64,000 nt of DNA from CAVVZJ01 sp963752755 (GTDB taxonomy: Bacteria; Planctomycetota; Planctomycetia; Isosphaerales; Isosphaeraceae). The translations under genes and the position numbers were made by a program. The DNA lies in contig CAVVZJ010000003.1 in assembly GCA_963752755.1 (NCBI GenBank), positions 62,001 to 126,000 of the forward strand. Reading direction: 5' to 3'. The notes beneath the pieces were generated by a model. That model was given only the letters and a program-made list of their open reading frames with translations, ran no database searches and was not told the origin of the DNA. This document shows, piece after piece, positions 1 through 8,790 of the stretch (position 1 is the first letter of the stretch; every line of letters starts with the position of its first letter).

Positions 1-1461
1 GCCTTGACGGTTCCCGGCCCCTCGCCGGTTTCGGCTCAGGAGGCCGGCCTCGCGCCAAGCATCCAGCCGCTGGCGTCCGAACCCCAGGGGCTCCCCTTCA
101 CGCTCAGTTACCAGGAAAAGAAGTATCCCGACGGGAGCGGGCCGCCGAAGCTCCAGTCCGAGGCGATCATCCGGACCAAGACGGGTGAATGGCTTATCAT
201 CGGCGGGCGAAACGTGGGGCTGCACTCCTTTGGCCCGGGCGTCCCGACGTCGAACTTCCCCGCCAAGACGTTCAACCCCGACCTGTTCGTCGTCGATCCC
301 CGGACCGGGCAATCCTGGTCATTCGACACGAACAAGCTCCCTCCCGAGCTAGGCGACCCCTTGCGGACGACCAACTCGCAGCCGTACTACGATCCCGCCA
401 CCGACCGCTGGTACCTCATCGGCGGCTACGGCTATGCTACCAAGACGGGTGAGCTGAAGACCTTCAACACGCTGACCACCTTCGTCGTCAGCGACTTGGT
501 CGCGGCCATCAAGGATCCGGACCCGAATCCCGATCGCGTCGCGAACCTGATCAAGCAGTCCACTGATGACCGCTTCATCGTGACCGGCGGTGGCCTGGAG
601 AAGCTGGGCGACCGCTTCTACCTCGTCTTCGGCCACAACTTCCAGGGCCAGTACGTCGGATTCGGCGGCGGTCCGTTCTCGCAAACCTACACCGAGGCGG
701 TCCGGATCTTCACCCTCGATGACAAGACCCTCAAGATCCTGGCCTACGGCGAGGTCACCTCGTCGGACCAGATCGAACACCCCTTCCATCGCCGCGACCT
801 GAACATCATACCGGTGATCGACCCGGCAACGGGCGCCGCCAGGATCACCGCCTTCGGCGGAGTCTTCCCCCCGGGCAAGCTCGCCGGCTATCCCAACCCC
901 GTTGTCATCGACGACAACAGTTCGGCGGTTCCCGTCACAAGCTTCCGCCAGAAGATGAACCTGTACGACTGCGCCACGATCCCGATGTACGACAGCAAGA
1001 GCCGTACGATGTACGTGACCTTCTTCGGCGGCATCAGTGCGCACTACGTCAACCCGCATGCCGTCGTGGTCAACCACGACGACGGCTTGCCCTGGATCAA
1101 TCACATCGCGACAGTCGCCCACGGTCCCGGCGACCAGCCGGCTTACCATGAATACCTCGCGCCCCAGCCGATCCCCGGCCGCCGTTACCTCGGGGCCGAG
1201 GCCCGCTTCCTTGCCGACCCGGCTCTCGTCCAGAACGGCCAGATCGACGGTCGCGGCATCCTGAAACTGGAGATGTTCCCGGACGGCAGCCGGTCCCACG
1301 TCGGCTACATCTACGGCGGGATCGAGGCTCCGGGACCTCAGCCCGGTTCCACCCAATCGACGAACGTCGTCTTCGACGTCTACCTGAGCCGCCAAGCCGG
1401 ACCGGCCATTCACGTCGGTTCGTCCGAGCCAGCTCGCGTCGCCGCGGGTAATCGCCCCTGA
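1..1461 (+). CDS. Secreted Kelch/beta-propeller-like protein, 5' end missing
   Basis: The reading frame is open from the first base of the window, and the first residues (ALTVPGPSPVSAQEAG) look like the end of a signal peptide with an SAQ-A cleavage site. The gene therefore probably starts upstream, and the TTG at position 4 is unlikely to be the true start. The remaining ~480 residues contain repeated blade-like segments (WLIIGGRNVG, WYLIGGYGY, RITAFGGVFP, TMYVTFFGGI) typical of Kelch or beta-propeller folds, with many Gly and aromatic residues and no membrane segment. It is likely exported and its substrate is unknown. The family assignment rests on pattern only. Confidence 0.7.
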   Translation, partial: ALTVPGPSPVSAQEAGLAPSIQPLASEPQGLPFTLSYQEKKYPDGSGPPKLQSEAIIRTKTGEWLIIGGRNVGLHSFGPGVPTSNFPAKTFNPDLFVVDPRTGQSWSFDTNKLPPELGDPLRTTNSQPYYDPATDRWYLIGGYGYATKTGELKTFNTLTTFVVSDLVAAIKDPDPNPDRVANLIKQSTDDRFIVTGGGLEKLGDRFYLVFGHNFQGQYVGFGGGPFSQTYTEAVRIFTLDDKTLKILAYGEVTSSDQIEHPFHRRDLNIIPVIDPATGAARITAFGGVFPPGKLAGYPNPVVIDDNSSAVPVTSFRQKMNLYDCATIPMYDSKSRTMYVTFFGGISAHYVNPHAVVVNHDDGLPWINHIATVAHGPGDQPAYHEYLAPQPIPGRRYLGAEARFLADPALVQNGQIDGRGILKLEMFPDGSRSHVGYIYGGIEAPGPQPGSTQSTNVVFDVYLSRQAGPAIHVGSSEPARVAAGNRP

Positions 1462-1655
1462 TCCGGAATCATAGGGTGGGCTCCGTCCACCGATCTCCAA
1501 TCCTCATAAAGAGATCGATGGGCGGAGCCAGCCCGACAATCACTTGGTGGTCCACAAGCAAGACGACCGTCCGGGCCGTCCAGGTGCCGATTTGAATGGT
1601 AGAGTTTCTGGAAATCGCTTTCCGAGACACTCTCCCGTAGATCCGGCACCCTCCG
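1462..1655. other. Intergenic, nothing recognised
   Basis: No convincing coding frame, RNA gene or clear promoter was seen between the Kelch-like gene and the broken hydrolase. Confidence 0.4.
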
Positions 1656-2407
1656 ATGCAGCACCTTGGTCGGACGTTCTTGTGTGCGCTGGCGGTGCTA
1701 GCGAACGCCCGCTTCTCGCGTGGAGACGATCCGAGGCTTTTCGCCTGGGGTCGTGATCCCGCCCGCGGGGATCTGGTCAACCTGACGCCCGGCGCCGGTC
1801 GCCGGTCGCCGATCAATCCAAGCCAGCCGACGGTGGTCGTGGCGCATGGTTTGAACCCGATGGCGCGCCTTGCTCCGTTGCACCATCGGCGAGTGCTACG
1901 CAGACGCGATCGGTGAGCGGTTCGGACCCTCGGTCAACGTGCTGAGCTGGGACTGGAACAGCGCCACGATCCGGAGCCTGCGGCCGAAGGTCAACGACGA
2001 GCACGCCGTCGTCCAGGGTTACGCCCTGGGAGCGGCTCTGCTCCGGCTCGGGATCGACCCAGCGAACCTGCACTTGATCGGTCAGAGTTCGGGGGCCGTC
2101 GTGGTCGCGGCCGCCTCTCGGTTGCTGGTCAACAGGACCGGCCGGGCCGTGCGCCGGCTCACGCTTGCTAGACCCGATCGGAACCCAGCATCCCTTGATC
2201 TTCGGCCGCCTCGGAGCCACCTCGGCCGCCGTCCGCGTCGAGCACTTCTGGGCCCCAGGACCGAGCGGCTTCGGTCGGGAGGCCCCTTACCCGGGCGTCC
2301 ACAACCGCGCCGTGCCCGCCCCGAGTCGACTCCTCGGCCTGATCCGACCCCTCCACACCGACCACCTCAACATCGTCCGCTGGCACCTCGACCGGGTGGC
2401 CCCTTGA
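1656..2407 (+). pseudogene. Secreted alpha/beta hydrolase (lipase-like), split by two frameshifts
   Basis: Three consecutive frames together give one protein. Frame 1 (from ATG 1656) has a signal peptide (MQHLGRTFLCALAVLANARF) and the strand-loop VVVAHGLNPM with the oxyanion-type HG motif. Frame 2 carries SVNVLSWDWN and the nucleophile elbow GQSSGA (about 2090). Frame 3 gives LLDPIGTQHPLIFGRL and a C-terminal TDHLNIVRWHL with a plausible catalytic His. Removing one G at about 1872 (cttGctcc) and one at about 2167 (cttGcta) joins the frames without losing any residue. The product is likely a ~250-residue secreted esterase or lipase. It is broken as written, but the same +1 signature is found in essential genes, so a sequencing artefact is likely. 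Confidence 0.65.
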
Positions 2408-2981
2408 GGCTCGCGACTGGCCCGTCTGCGATGGTCATCGGCTCGCGCTGGACCCTTGATCCGATCGCCGACCGGTCGCTCCCCAGGCCCCCGATCGCGT
2501 CTCGGATGATACCGGCGACCCGCTTCCGATCGCGGTCTCCGGTCGTATCGGCAGTCTGGTAAATCGTCGGGACAGGATCGCGGGGTTTGTCGCTGAATGG
2601 AAATGGAGGCGCGACCGCGACTCTCAGTCCAGTCCGGAAGGGGAGCCATCACCGACTTTCCCAACATCCCAACCTCAGATCACTCCAGCCGATCGTGCCC
2701 TACATACTGAGAGTCGCCACGATCCTGCTGGCGTCAAGTCCCCTTGACGCCAGCCGTCCGATGTGTGGCCTCCTTCGTCACGTCCGCGACTGAGCCAGGA
2801 GCTTCGCTTCCCGGCCCGTCGGCCCCCCTCCTCCCGTCGTCTCCGGAGGAGGGTCGTTCTTCGTCCGTCTGAACACCCGGACCGCCAGCAATGCGGCCAC
2901 GGGCGGCTGTTCGCCCTGCGCAACGAGGCCGAGGATGCCCCGGTCGCGAGGCGTGTCGATACAACGGGGTTTGATGTCGTC
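2408..2981. other. Intergenic, nothing recognised
   Basis: About 570 bases. The open frame running into the acyltransferase from 2763 is Arg/Pro-rich without motif character, so I treat it as non-coding extension. No RNA or repeat was recognised. Confidence 0.4.
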
Positions 2982-4157
2982 ATGGCACACGCAACGAATC
3001 CTTCCGACCGCTACCAGTCCCTGGATTACTGGCGCGGGATCTTCTGCATCCTGGTCGTGCTCGAACATGCCGCGATCGCGGTCCAACGTTGGCTTTCCGA
3101 AACGACGGGCTTCGAGCGGCAGGCCCTGGAGTGGATGCTCCGGCCCTTGTGCTGGAACCTCGGGGCGCCGTTGTTCTTCGTGGTCAGCGGCTACTGCGTC
3201 GCGGCCAGCATCGACCGGTTCCGCCGCCAGGATCGTTCGCCCTGGGAGTTTCTGGCGCGTCGCTGCTGGAGGATCTACCCGCCCTACTGGGCCGCTCTGG
3301 GCGTCTATGTCCTCACGGTCCTCGTCCTCGATGCCCTCGGCCTCGAACACTGGCACCGCAACGGCCTGACCCTGGAGTTGTACGGGCCTCGCGAGCTGAA
3401 TGGCCTGCAATGGCTGGGCAACTTCACCCTCAGCGAGACCTGGCGTCCCCACGTCCTCGGGCACGACACCCTGATCTACTCGCGGGTTGGCTGGTCGCTC
3501 TGCTACCAGGAGCAGTTCTACCTGATCTGCTTTCTGCTGCTACTGAACTTCCGGCACCGTTATTTCGAGTCGCTCGCCGTGGCGACCGGCGCGATCCTGG
3601 TGTTCGCCGCCCTCGCCTGGGACATCGGCGCCTCGCACCGGTTGACCGGAACGTTCCCGGAACTCTGGCATGAGTTTGCGATCGGCCTGGCGGTCTACTG
3701 GCGGCTCAACTACCCCGGCACCGCGCTGGCTCGTCGCGGGATCGAGCTGGCGATCCTCGGCATCCTGGCGGTCGCCCTCCTGCAAGGGCTCACCACCACC
3801 ATCGGCGCGGGCACGCTCGGCCTGCTTCTGATCGGCCTGAGGCCCTGCGACGGCTGGCTCGCCTCGCAACGCTGGCTCAGCCCGCTCAGGACGTTCGGCC
3901 GCTACTCCTACAGCATCTACCTTACCCATCTGCCCATCTGTGCTCTGGTCCTCTCCGCCCTCGATGCGGTCGCCGTCCCCGGCCCATGGTTCCGACTCCT
4001 TGTGATGGTGCCGGCCGCGACGCTCGCTTCGCTGGCCTTCGGCCGAACCTTCCATCGTTGTGTGGATAGCCGGTTTACCCAGCTTCCCAACCTTCGCCAG
4101 CTTTTCTCCTGGAAGTCCCGACCGGCGACGCTCCCGGTCGAGGCCGCGGCCGGTTGA
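2982..4157 (+). CDS. Acyltransferase family 3 (OafA/YrhL-like) integral membrane protein
   Basis: 391 residues counted from ATG 2982, where the recognisable domain begins within 12 residues (YQSLDYWRGIFCILVVLEH). The frame is open further upstream but that extension is Arg/Pro-rich. The first segment carries the conserved R...H arrangement of acyltransferase-3 proteins (YWRG and VLEH). About ten hydrophobic segments follow, including LFFVVSGYCVAASI, FYLICFLLLLNF and IYLTHLPICALVLSAL. Family members move acyl groups onto extracellular sugars, lipids or peptides at the inner membrane. The native substrate cannot be told from sequence. The gene stands alone upstream of the rpsB promoter. Confidence 0.85.
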   Translation: MAHATNPSDRYQSLDYWRGIFCILVVLEHAAIAVQRWLSETTGFERQALEWMLRPLCWNLGAPLFFVVSGYCVAASIDRFRRQDRSPWEFLARRCWRIYPPYWAALGVYVLTVLVLDALGLEHWHRNGLTLELYGPRELNGLQWLGNFTLSETWRPHVLGHDTLIYSRVGWSLCYQEQFYLICFLLLLNFRHRYFESLAVATGAILVFAALAWDIGASHRLTGTFPELWHEFAIGLAVYWRLNYPGTALARRGIELAILGILAVALLQGLTTTIGAGTLGLLLIGLRPCDGWLASQRWLSPLRTFGRYSYSIYLTHLPICALVLSALDAVAVPGPWFRLLVMVPAATLASLAFGRTFHRCVDSRFTQLPNLRQLFSWKSRPATLPVEAAAG

Positions 4158-4284
4158 GTCCGAGACAACGATCGGTTCTTCTGAGTCGGGCAGGATTTGC
4201 ACCCGATACCCGACGTCCTTAACCCCCCGGAATGGTCCTCCCTCGGGCGAAACCGCCGCCCTCGGGAAGTTCGTTCCGGGGGGT

Positions 4285-4313
4285 TTGACGCCCGACCGCA
4301 CGGGGGTTATGCT
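4285..4313 (+). promoter_or_regulatory. Sigma70-type promoter of the rpsB operon
   Basis: TTGACG (4285-4290) and TATGCT (4308-4313) are separated by exactly 17 bp, close to the sigma70 consensus. The element lies about 110 bp upstream of the rpsB start and between a finished gene and a ribosomal-protein gene, where a strong promoter is expected. The intervening leader could carry regulation, but I recognise no ligand structure. Confidence 0.65.
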
Positions 4314-4425
4314 GGGTCTTCCCGCCACCGATCCGCAATCTCAAGCACGGTCGCCCTGCGCCCAACGCGCGGGGAGCAGCGGCCGGGAATGAAATCAGAC
4401 GAGAACGTCCTCAAGGGGGTTGACC

Positions 4426-5505
4426 TTGGCACTCGCGGTGAAGGACCTCATTGATGCCGGCGTGCACTTCGGCCATCGGGCCAGCCGATGGAACCCGAAG
4501 ATGAAGCCGTACATTTACGGCAAGCGGAACCTGATTCACATCATCGACTTGAAGGAGACGGTCCGCGGCTTGCTGCGGGCCTCCAAATATTTCCATCGCG
4601 TCGCGGCCAACAACGGCCTGATCCTCTTCGTCGGCACGAAGCGCCAGGCCGCCGACATCATCGTCGAGGAATGCCAGCGCGGCGGCATGCCCTACGTCAC
4701 CGAGCGCTGGCTGGGTGGCACCCTGACCAACTTCCGCACGATCCGCAGCCGGCTGGAGCGGCTCTCCGAGCTGGAGACGATCCTCGACAGCGAGCAGGCC
4801 CTCAGCTACTCCAAGAAGATGATCTCCACGCTCAGCCGCGAGCGCCGGAAGATCCAGCGCAACCTCGAAGGCATCCGGCACATGACCCGCCTGCCCGAGG
4901 CCCTCTTCGTCATCGACCCGCACCGCGAGAAGATCGCCGTCAAGGAGGCCCGCAAGCTGGGCATCAAGGTCGTCTCCTTGATGGACACGGACTGCGACCC
5001 GGACGTCGTGGATCTGCCGATCCCGGGCAACGACGACAGCATGCGCTCGATCGAGCTGATCATGAAGCGGCTCATCGACTCCATCATCGAGGGCAAGGCG
5101 GCCGCCCCCGTCGAGCCGGCCCGGCCCGAGGGCGAGGCGGCTGGTGGCCGTGGCGATCGCGACCGGGGCGGTGACCGCCGTGGTGGCGGCGGGCCGGTCG
5201 GCCGGGGCGGACAGCCCGGCGTCGGCAGCTCCCGCGGCATGGCCGCGCGGACCGGCGGTGGCAACCCCGTCCTCGCGCCGACACCCGAGCCGGGCGGCAC
5301 GGTCGAGCACGGCCCCGAGGGTGGCGACACCAACAAGCAGCAGGCCGACGTCGCTCCACTGGGCACCGAGCCCCAGGCCGGCATCAACGAGAACCCGGCG
5401 CCCGTCGAGCCCGACGTCCCCACCATCGCCCCCGCCGCTCCCGACCAGGCCCAACCCGGCTCCCGCGGTGAGACCGACGTGCCCCCGTCCGCCGGCTCCG
5501 AGTGA
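4426..5505 (+). CDS. rpsB: 30S ribosomal protein S2 with long low-complexity C-terminal extension
   Basis: S2 is clear from LIDAGVHFGHRASRWNPKMK, ILFVGTKRQA, ERWLGGTLTNF and IPGNDDSMRSIELIM. Two TTG codons are possible starts. I prefer 4426 because the AAGGGGG at 4413-4419 is six bases before it but touches 4420. The S2 core ends near residue 230. About 130 more residues follow that are first Arg/Gly-rich (GDRDRGGDRRGGGGPVGRGG) and then Pro/Ala/Glu-rich, whereas E. coli S2 has only ~240 residues. The tail is predicted to be disordered and its role is unknown. It is the first gene of the rpsB-tsf-pyrH-frr cluster. A 12-bp hairpin follows the stop codon. Confidence 0.95.
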   Translation: MALAVKDLIDAGVHFGHRASRWNPKMKPYIYGKRNLIHIIDLKETVRGLLRASKYFHRVAANNGLILFVGTKRQAADIIVEECQRGGMPYVTERWLGGTLTNFRTIRSRLERLSELETILDSEQALSYSKKMISTLSRERRKIQRNLEGIRHMTRLPEALFVIDPHREKIAVKEARKLGIKVVSLMDTDCDPDVVDLPIPGNDDSMRSIELIMKRLIDSIIEGKAAAPVEPARPEGEAAGGRGDRDRGGDRRGGGGPVGRGGQPGVGSSRGMAARTGGGNPVLAPTPEPGGTVEHGPEGGDTNKQQADVAPLGTEPQAGINENPAPVEPDVPTIAPAAPDQAQPGSRGETDVPPSAGSE

Positions 5506-5523
5506 CGCCACGCAACGCGTTCC

Positions 5524-5559
5524 CACTCCGGCACGCCGGCTCTCGGCCGTGCCGGAGTG
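5524..5559 (+). terminator. 12-bp hairpin after rpsB (possible attenuator/terminator)
   Basis: CACTCCGGCACG (5524-5535) and CGTGCCGGAGTG (5548-5559) form a perfect 12-bp stem with a 12-nt loop, 19 bases after the rpsB stop. No U-run follows, so it may be a weak or Rho-assisted terminator, or an RNA-processing or stability hairpin that uncouples rpsB from tsf levels. Confidence 0.55.
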
Positions 5560-5813
5560 AGCCGATGAATCGGGGCGTTCGGCTGAACCGTTCCTCGTGC
5601 CCGGATCTCTAAGGTTCGGGGCCCTCTTGACGTCGACCGACCGGCGATCGTCCTGACAGCCCCTTCGAGACGGGAGTACCGGTCCGACCAGCCGGCGGCC
5701 GGGCAACGACCACCATGGAGGCCACGACGACGGGGGTTGCCAGACCCGCGTCGTCTTCATCAAAACAACGTCGCACAGCGTCGCGACGCGAAGCGAATCG
5801 AGGAGATGCTCCC

Positions 5814-6713
5814 ATGGCCGCGATCACGGCACAGGCCGTCAACGAGTTCCGTAAGCGCACCGGGCTGGGCCTGATGGAATGCAAGGCCCTGCTCCAGGAG
5901 GCCGAGGGCGACCCGAAGAAGGCCGAGACCCTCGCCAAGGAACGCGGCGTCATCAAGGCCGCCGGCCGCGCCGGCCGCGCCACCAACGCCGGCCGCGTCG
6001 AGGTCGTCCTGGCCGAGGACAGCAAGGCTGGCGCGATCGTCGAGTTGGACTGCGAGACCGACTTCGTGGCCCGCAACGACGCCTTCCGCCAGGCCGCTCG
6101 CGAGATGGCCGAGCACGTCCTGAAGGCTGGTACCGACACCCCGTTGCTCGACCAGAAGGCCACCCAGGACCCGTCCAAGACGATCAAGGACGTCCTCACC
6201 GAGCTGAACGCCCGGACCGGCGAGAACGTCGCCCTGCCTCGCGCCGCTCGCCTGATGGTCGGGGGCGCGGGCCGGGTCGATTCTTACGTCCACCACGACG
6301 CCAAGAGTGGCGCCCTGGTGCAGATCGACTGCAAGGATGAGGCGACCGCCTCGTCCCTGGAGTTTCAGCAGCTCGCCAAGGACATCGCCCTGCACATCGT
6401 CGCCGCCCGCCCCCTCGGCGTGAACCGGGAGGACGTCCCGTCCGCGTCGGTCGAGGAGCAGCGTCGGATCTTCCAGACCCTGGTCGAGACCCAACAGGCC
6501 GGCAAGCCCGAGAACATCCGCGAGAAGATCGTCGAGGGCATGGTCAACAAGTGGTTCGCGGAGATGGTCCTGCTGGAGCAGGACTTCGCCAAGGACCCGT
6601 CGAAGAAGGTCAAGGACGTGGTTGCTGCCGTCGGCAAGGACATCGACGTCGTCCGGTTCGTCCGCTACGTCGTTGGTGAGGCGGCCGAGGCTGGCGAGGC
6701 GACCCAGTCCTGA
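5814..6713 (+). CDS. tsf: Translation elongation factor Ts
   Basis: 299 residues. EF-Ts recharges EF-Tu by exchanging GDP for GTP. The N-terminal UBA-like region with the EF-Ts signature is clear (VNEFRKRTGLGLMECKALL, residues 7-25), followed by IKAAGRAGRATNAGRV and the core-domain signature VELDCETDFVARND near residue 75. I chose ATG 5814 because GAGGAG at about 5801-5806 lies seven bases upstream and the family N-terminus starts there. The open frame upstream to 5715 has no family similarity. There is a 308-base gap to rpsB containing the hairpin at 5524. Confidence 0.96.
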   Translation: MAAITAQAVNEFRKRTGLGLMECKALLQEAEGDPKKAETLAKERGVIKAAGRAGRATNAGRVEVVLAEDSKAGAIVELDCETDFVARNDAFRQAAREMAEHVLKAGTDTPLLDQKATQDPSKTIKDVLTELNARTGENVALPRAARLMVGGAGRVDSYVHHDAKSGALVQIDCKDEATASSLEFQQLAKDIALHIVAARPLGVNREDVPSASVEEQRRIFQTLVETQQAGKPENIREKIVEGMVNKWFAEMVLLEQDFAKDPSKKVKDVVAAVGKDIDVVRFVRYVVGEAAEAGEATQS

Positions 6714-6830
6714 GCCCGAGCGGACGCGACCAAAACGAATCGAAACGTGATATTGTTTCCTGCCGGCCCGGACGCTGGGTGCGATTGCCCCTTGGCGTCC
6801 CGGGCCGACTCCTCACCAGGAGCCGAGCCC

Positions 6831-7601
6831 ATGGACGCCGCCCCACTGCCCGGCCCGCCGGTCTTCCGCCGGGTCTTACTCAAGCTCTCCGGCGAGAGTT
6901 TCTGCCGACCCGGTGAGGGCGGCCTGAGCATCGAGGAGATCAGCCGGATCGCCCGCCAGGCGGCCCGCGTGGCCGCTTGCGGCGTCCAGCTCGCCATTGT
7001 GGTCGGCGGCGGCAACATCGTCCGCGGTTCCACCCTCTCCCGTGGACAGGATCTCATCAAGGAAGCCACCGCCCACTACATGGGCATGACCGCCACTGTC
7101 ATCAACGGCCTCGCCCTTCAGGACGCCTTAGAGCACGAAGGCTGCGAGACCCGCCTGATGACGACCATCCGCATGGAGGAAGTCGCCGAGCCCTTCATCC
7201 GCCGCCGAGCCCTGAACCACCTCTCCCGCGGCCGCGTGATCATCCTCGCCACCGGCACCGGCAGCCCCTTCGTCACCACCGACACCGCCGCCGCCCTCCG
7301 CGGCAAGGAACTCGGCGTCGAAGTCCTGATGAAGGCCACCCGCGTTGATGGCGTCTTCTCCGCCGACCCCGAGAAGAACCCCCACGCCGTCCGCTACGAC
7401 CACCTCAACTACGACCAGGTCCTCCGCGAAGAACTGAAGGTCATGGACATGACCGCCATCGGAATGTGCCTCGACAACCGCCTCCCGATCCTCGTCTTCA
7501 ACTTCAAGAAGGAAGGCAACATCGAGCGTGCGATCGCCGGCGAACCGATCGGCACCTGGGTCGCCAACATCCCCCGACCGAGGCCGGCGAACCTCGTCTG
7601 A
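6831..7601 (+). CDS. pyrH: UMP kinase
   Basis: 256 residues. Converts UMP to UDP in cytoplasmic pyrimidine nucleotide synthesis. Amino-acid-kinase fold motifs are FRRVLLKLSGESF, QLAIVVGGGNIVRG, MTATVINGLALQ, ILATGTGSPFVTTDTAAALR and the C-terminal VMDMTAIGMCLDNRLPILVF. The start at ATG 6831 is supported by AGGAG at 6818-6822. The frame is open from 6747, but those residues precede the conserved RVLLKLSGE start too far. It lies 117 bases after tsf, the usual bacterial order. Confidence 0.95.
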   Translation: MDAAPLPGPPVFRRVLLKLSGESFCRPGEGGLSIEEISRIARQAARVAACGVQLAIVVGGGNIVRGSTLSRGQDLIKEATAHYMGMTATVINGLALQDALEHEGCETRLMTTIRMEEVAEPFIRRRALNHLSRGRVIILATGTGSPFVTTDTAAALRGKELGVEVLMKATRVDGVFSADPEKNPHAVRYDHLNYDQVLREELKVMDMTAIGMCLDNRLPILVFNFKKEGNIERAIAGEPIGTWVANIPRPRPANLV

Positions 7602-7635
7602 CTCCGAGCCAACCCTCCGCCGGGTTGCATGGACC

Positions 7636-8052
7636 ATGTGCACGAACGTCGAATTGACGGTCCGTCTTATGGACAATGCCGGCACCGACGTCCTGATCCT
7701 CCCCATGCCTCCAGCGTTCCCGCTTCCTGAACCTTCCGACGCTCGGCTCTCACTCCGCGGTGACTTCCCGCACTATTTCGTCACCAGTGGAGCCTGTGGA
7801 TGCGGCTCCATCGACGGCCCAAGGGAGGGGCCAGGCCGATTCTTGCCGGTCCGCTTCGTGAGCTTTTTCCTCTCGGTTTTCGCCGTCTCCTCGGTCGAAC
7901 TGCTCTGGTGGTGGGGCGATGATCGCGACAAGCTCCTCACCCCGCCCCGGCGACGGATGTCTTGGTCGGACTTCGTGCAACGGAACGCCCGGGGGCAGCT
8001 AGAAAGTCAGATCGCTTATCTGATCCGCGGTAAGCCAGAGCCATCGAGTTGA
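7636..8052 (+). CDS. Hypothetical protein between pyrH and frr
   Basis: 138 residues from ATG 7636. I recognise no family. Visible features are a Cys-rich turn SGACGCGSIDG near residue 55, a short hydrophobic stretch VRFVSFFLSVFAVSSVELLWWW (about residues 75-95) that could be one membrane segment, and a polar C-terminus (DFVQRNARGQLESQIAYLIRGK). It sits in the same orientation between two genes that are usually adjacent. It is 35 bases after pyrH and 165 before frr, so co-transcription is plausible. It could be a lineage-specific insertion. Confidence 0.5.
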   Translation: MCTNVELTVRLMDNAGTDVLILPMPPAFPLPEPSDARLSLRGDFPHYFVTSGACGCGSIDGPREGPGRFLPVRFVSFFLSVFAVSSVELLWWWGDDRDKLLTPPRRRMSWSDFVQRNARGQLESQIAYLIRGKPEPSS

Positions 8053-8217
8053 ACCTGACCGCGGCATGCTAGCATGGCTTTCAGGAACTGGTCTCCGGGC
8101 GCCACTGGCTCGCCCCTTGATTCCATCGCTCCCGGACTGTTAGCCTGCTGATCGATCTAACTCGCAGCCGCCGACTGCCTACCGCCGACTGTCTACTGTC
8201 CCCCGCCGGAGGCGACC

Positions 8218-8778
8218 ATGAGCATCGAAGAGATCGTGCTGGAGGCCGAGGAGCGGATGGAGAAATCCGTCGCCTTGCTGGGTGACCAGCTCAAAGGGGT
8301 GCGGACCGGGCGGGCCAACACCGGCCTGGTGGACTCGATCCGTGTCGAGTATTACGGCTCGCCAACCCCGTTGAAGCAGATGGCCCGGCTCAGTACGCCC
8401 GAGCCGCAGCAGATCCTGATCCAGCCGTTCGACCAGACCGCCATCGGCGACATCATGAAGGCCATCCAGGCCAGCAACCTGGGCCTCAACCCGGTATCGG
8501 ATAACAAAGTCGTCCGGATCAACGTCCCCAGCCTCTCCGTCGAGCAGCGCAAGAAGCTGGAGGGTCGCGTCAAGGAGCTGGCCGAGGAGGCCCGCGTCGC
8601 CATTCGCAACATCCGTCGCGACGCCAACAAGCAGGCAGACCAGGAGATGGCCGACAAAGTCCTCACCGAGGACGACAACGCCAAGGCCAAGGAGGAGATT
8701 CAGGACCTCACCAAGAAGTACGAGGGCAAGGTCAACGAGACCGCCGAGAAGAAGGCCGCCGAGATCCTCGAAACCTGA
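8218..8778 (+). CDS. frr: Ribosome recycling factor
   Basis: 186 residues, the normal length. Together with EF-G it splits post-termination ribosomes. The family signatures are EERMEKSVALLGDQLKGVRT, LVDSIRVEYYGSPTPL, IQPFDQTAIGDIMKAI and the long coiled arm VKELAEEARVAIRNIRRDA. It is preceded by a near-duplicate of ~15 bases (ccgccgactg-tctac, about 8169-8198) and a GGAGG at 8210-8214 that fixes the start. trpD follows after 12 bases. Confidence 0.96.
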   Translation: MSIEEIVLEAEERMEKSVALLGDQLKGVRTGRANTGLVDSIRVEYYGSPTPLKQMARLSTPEPQQILIQPFDQTAIGDIMKAIQASNLGLNPVSDNKVVRINVPSLSVEQRKKLEGRVKELAEEARVAIRNIRRDANKQADQEMADKVLTEDDNAKAKEEIQDLTKKYEGKVNETAEKKAAEILET

Positions 8779-8790
8779 GCGGACCCGACC

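Noticed and set aside
5627..5655. Second promoter before tsf (TTGACG at 5627)
   Set aside because: No acceptable -10 box at 16-18 bp spacing (GTCCTG).
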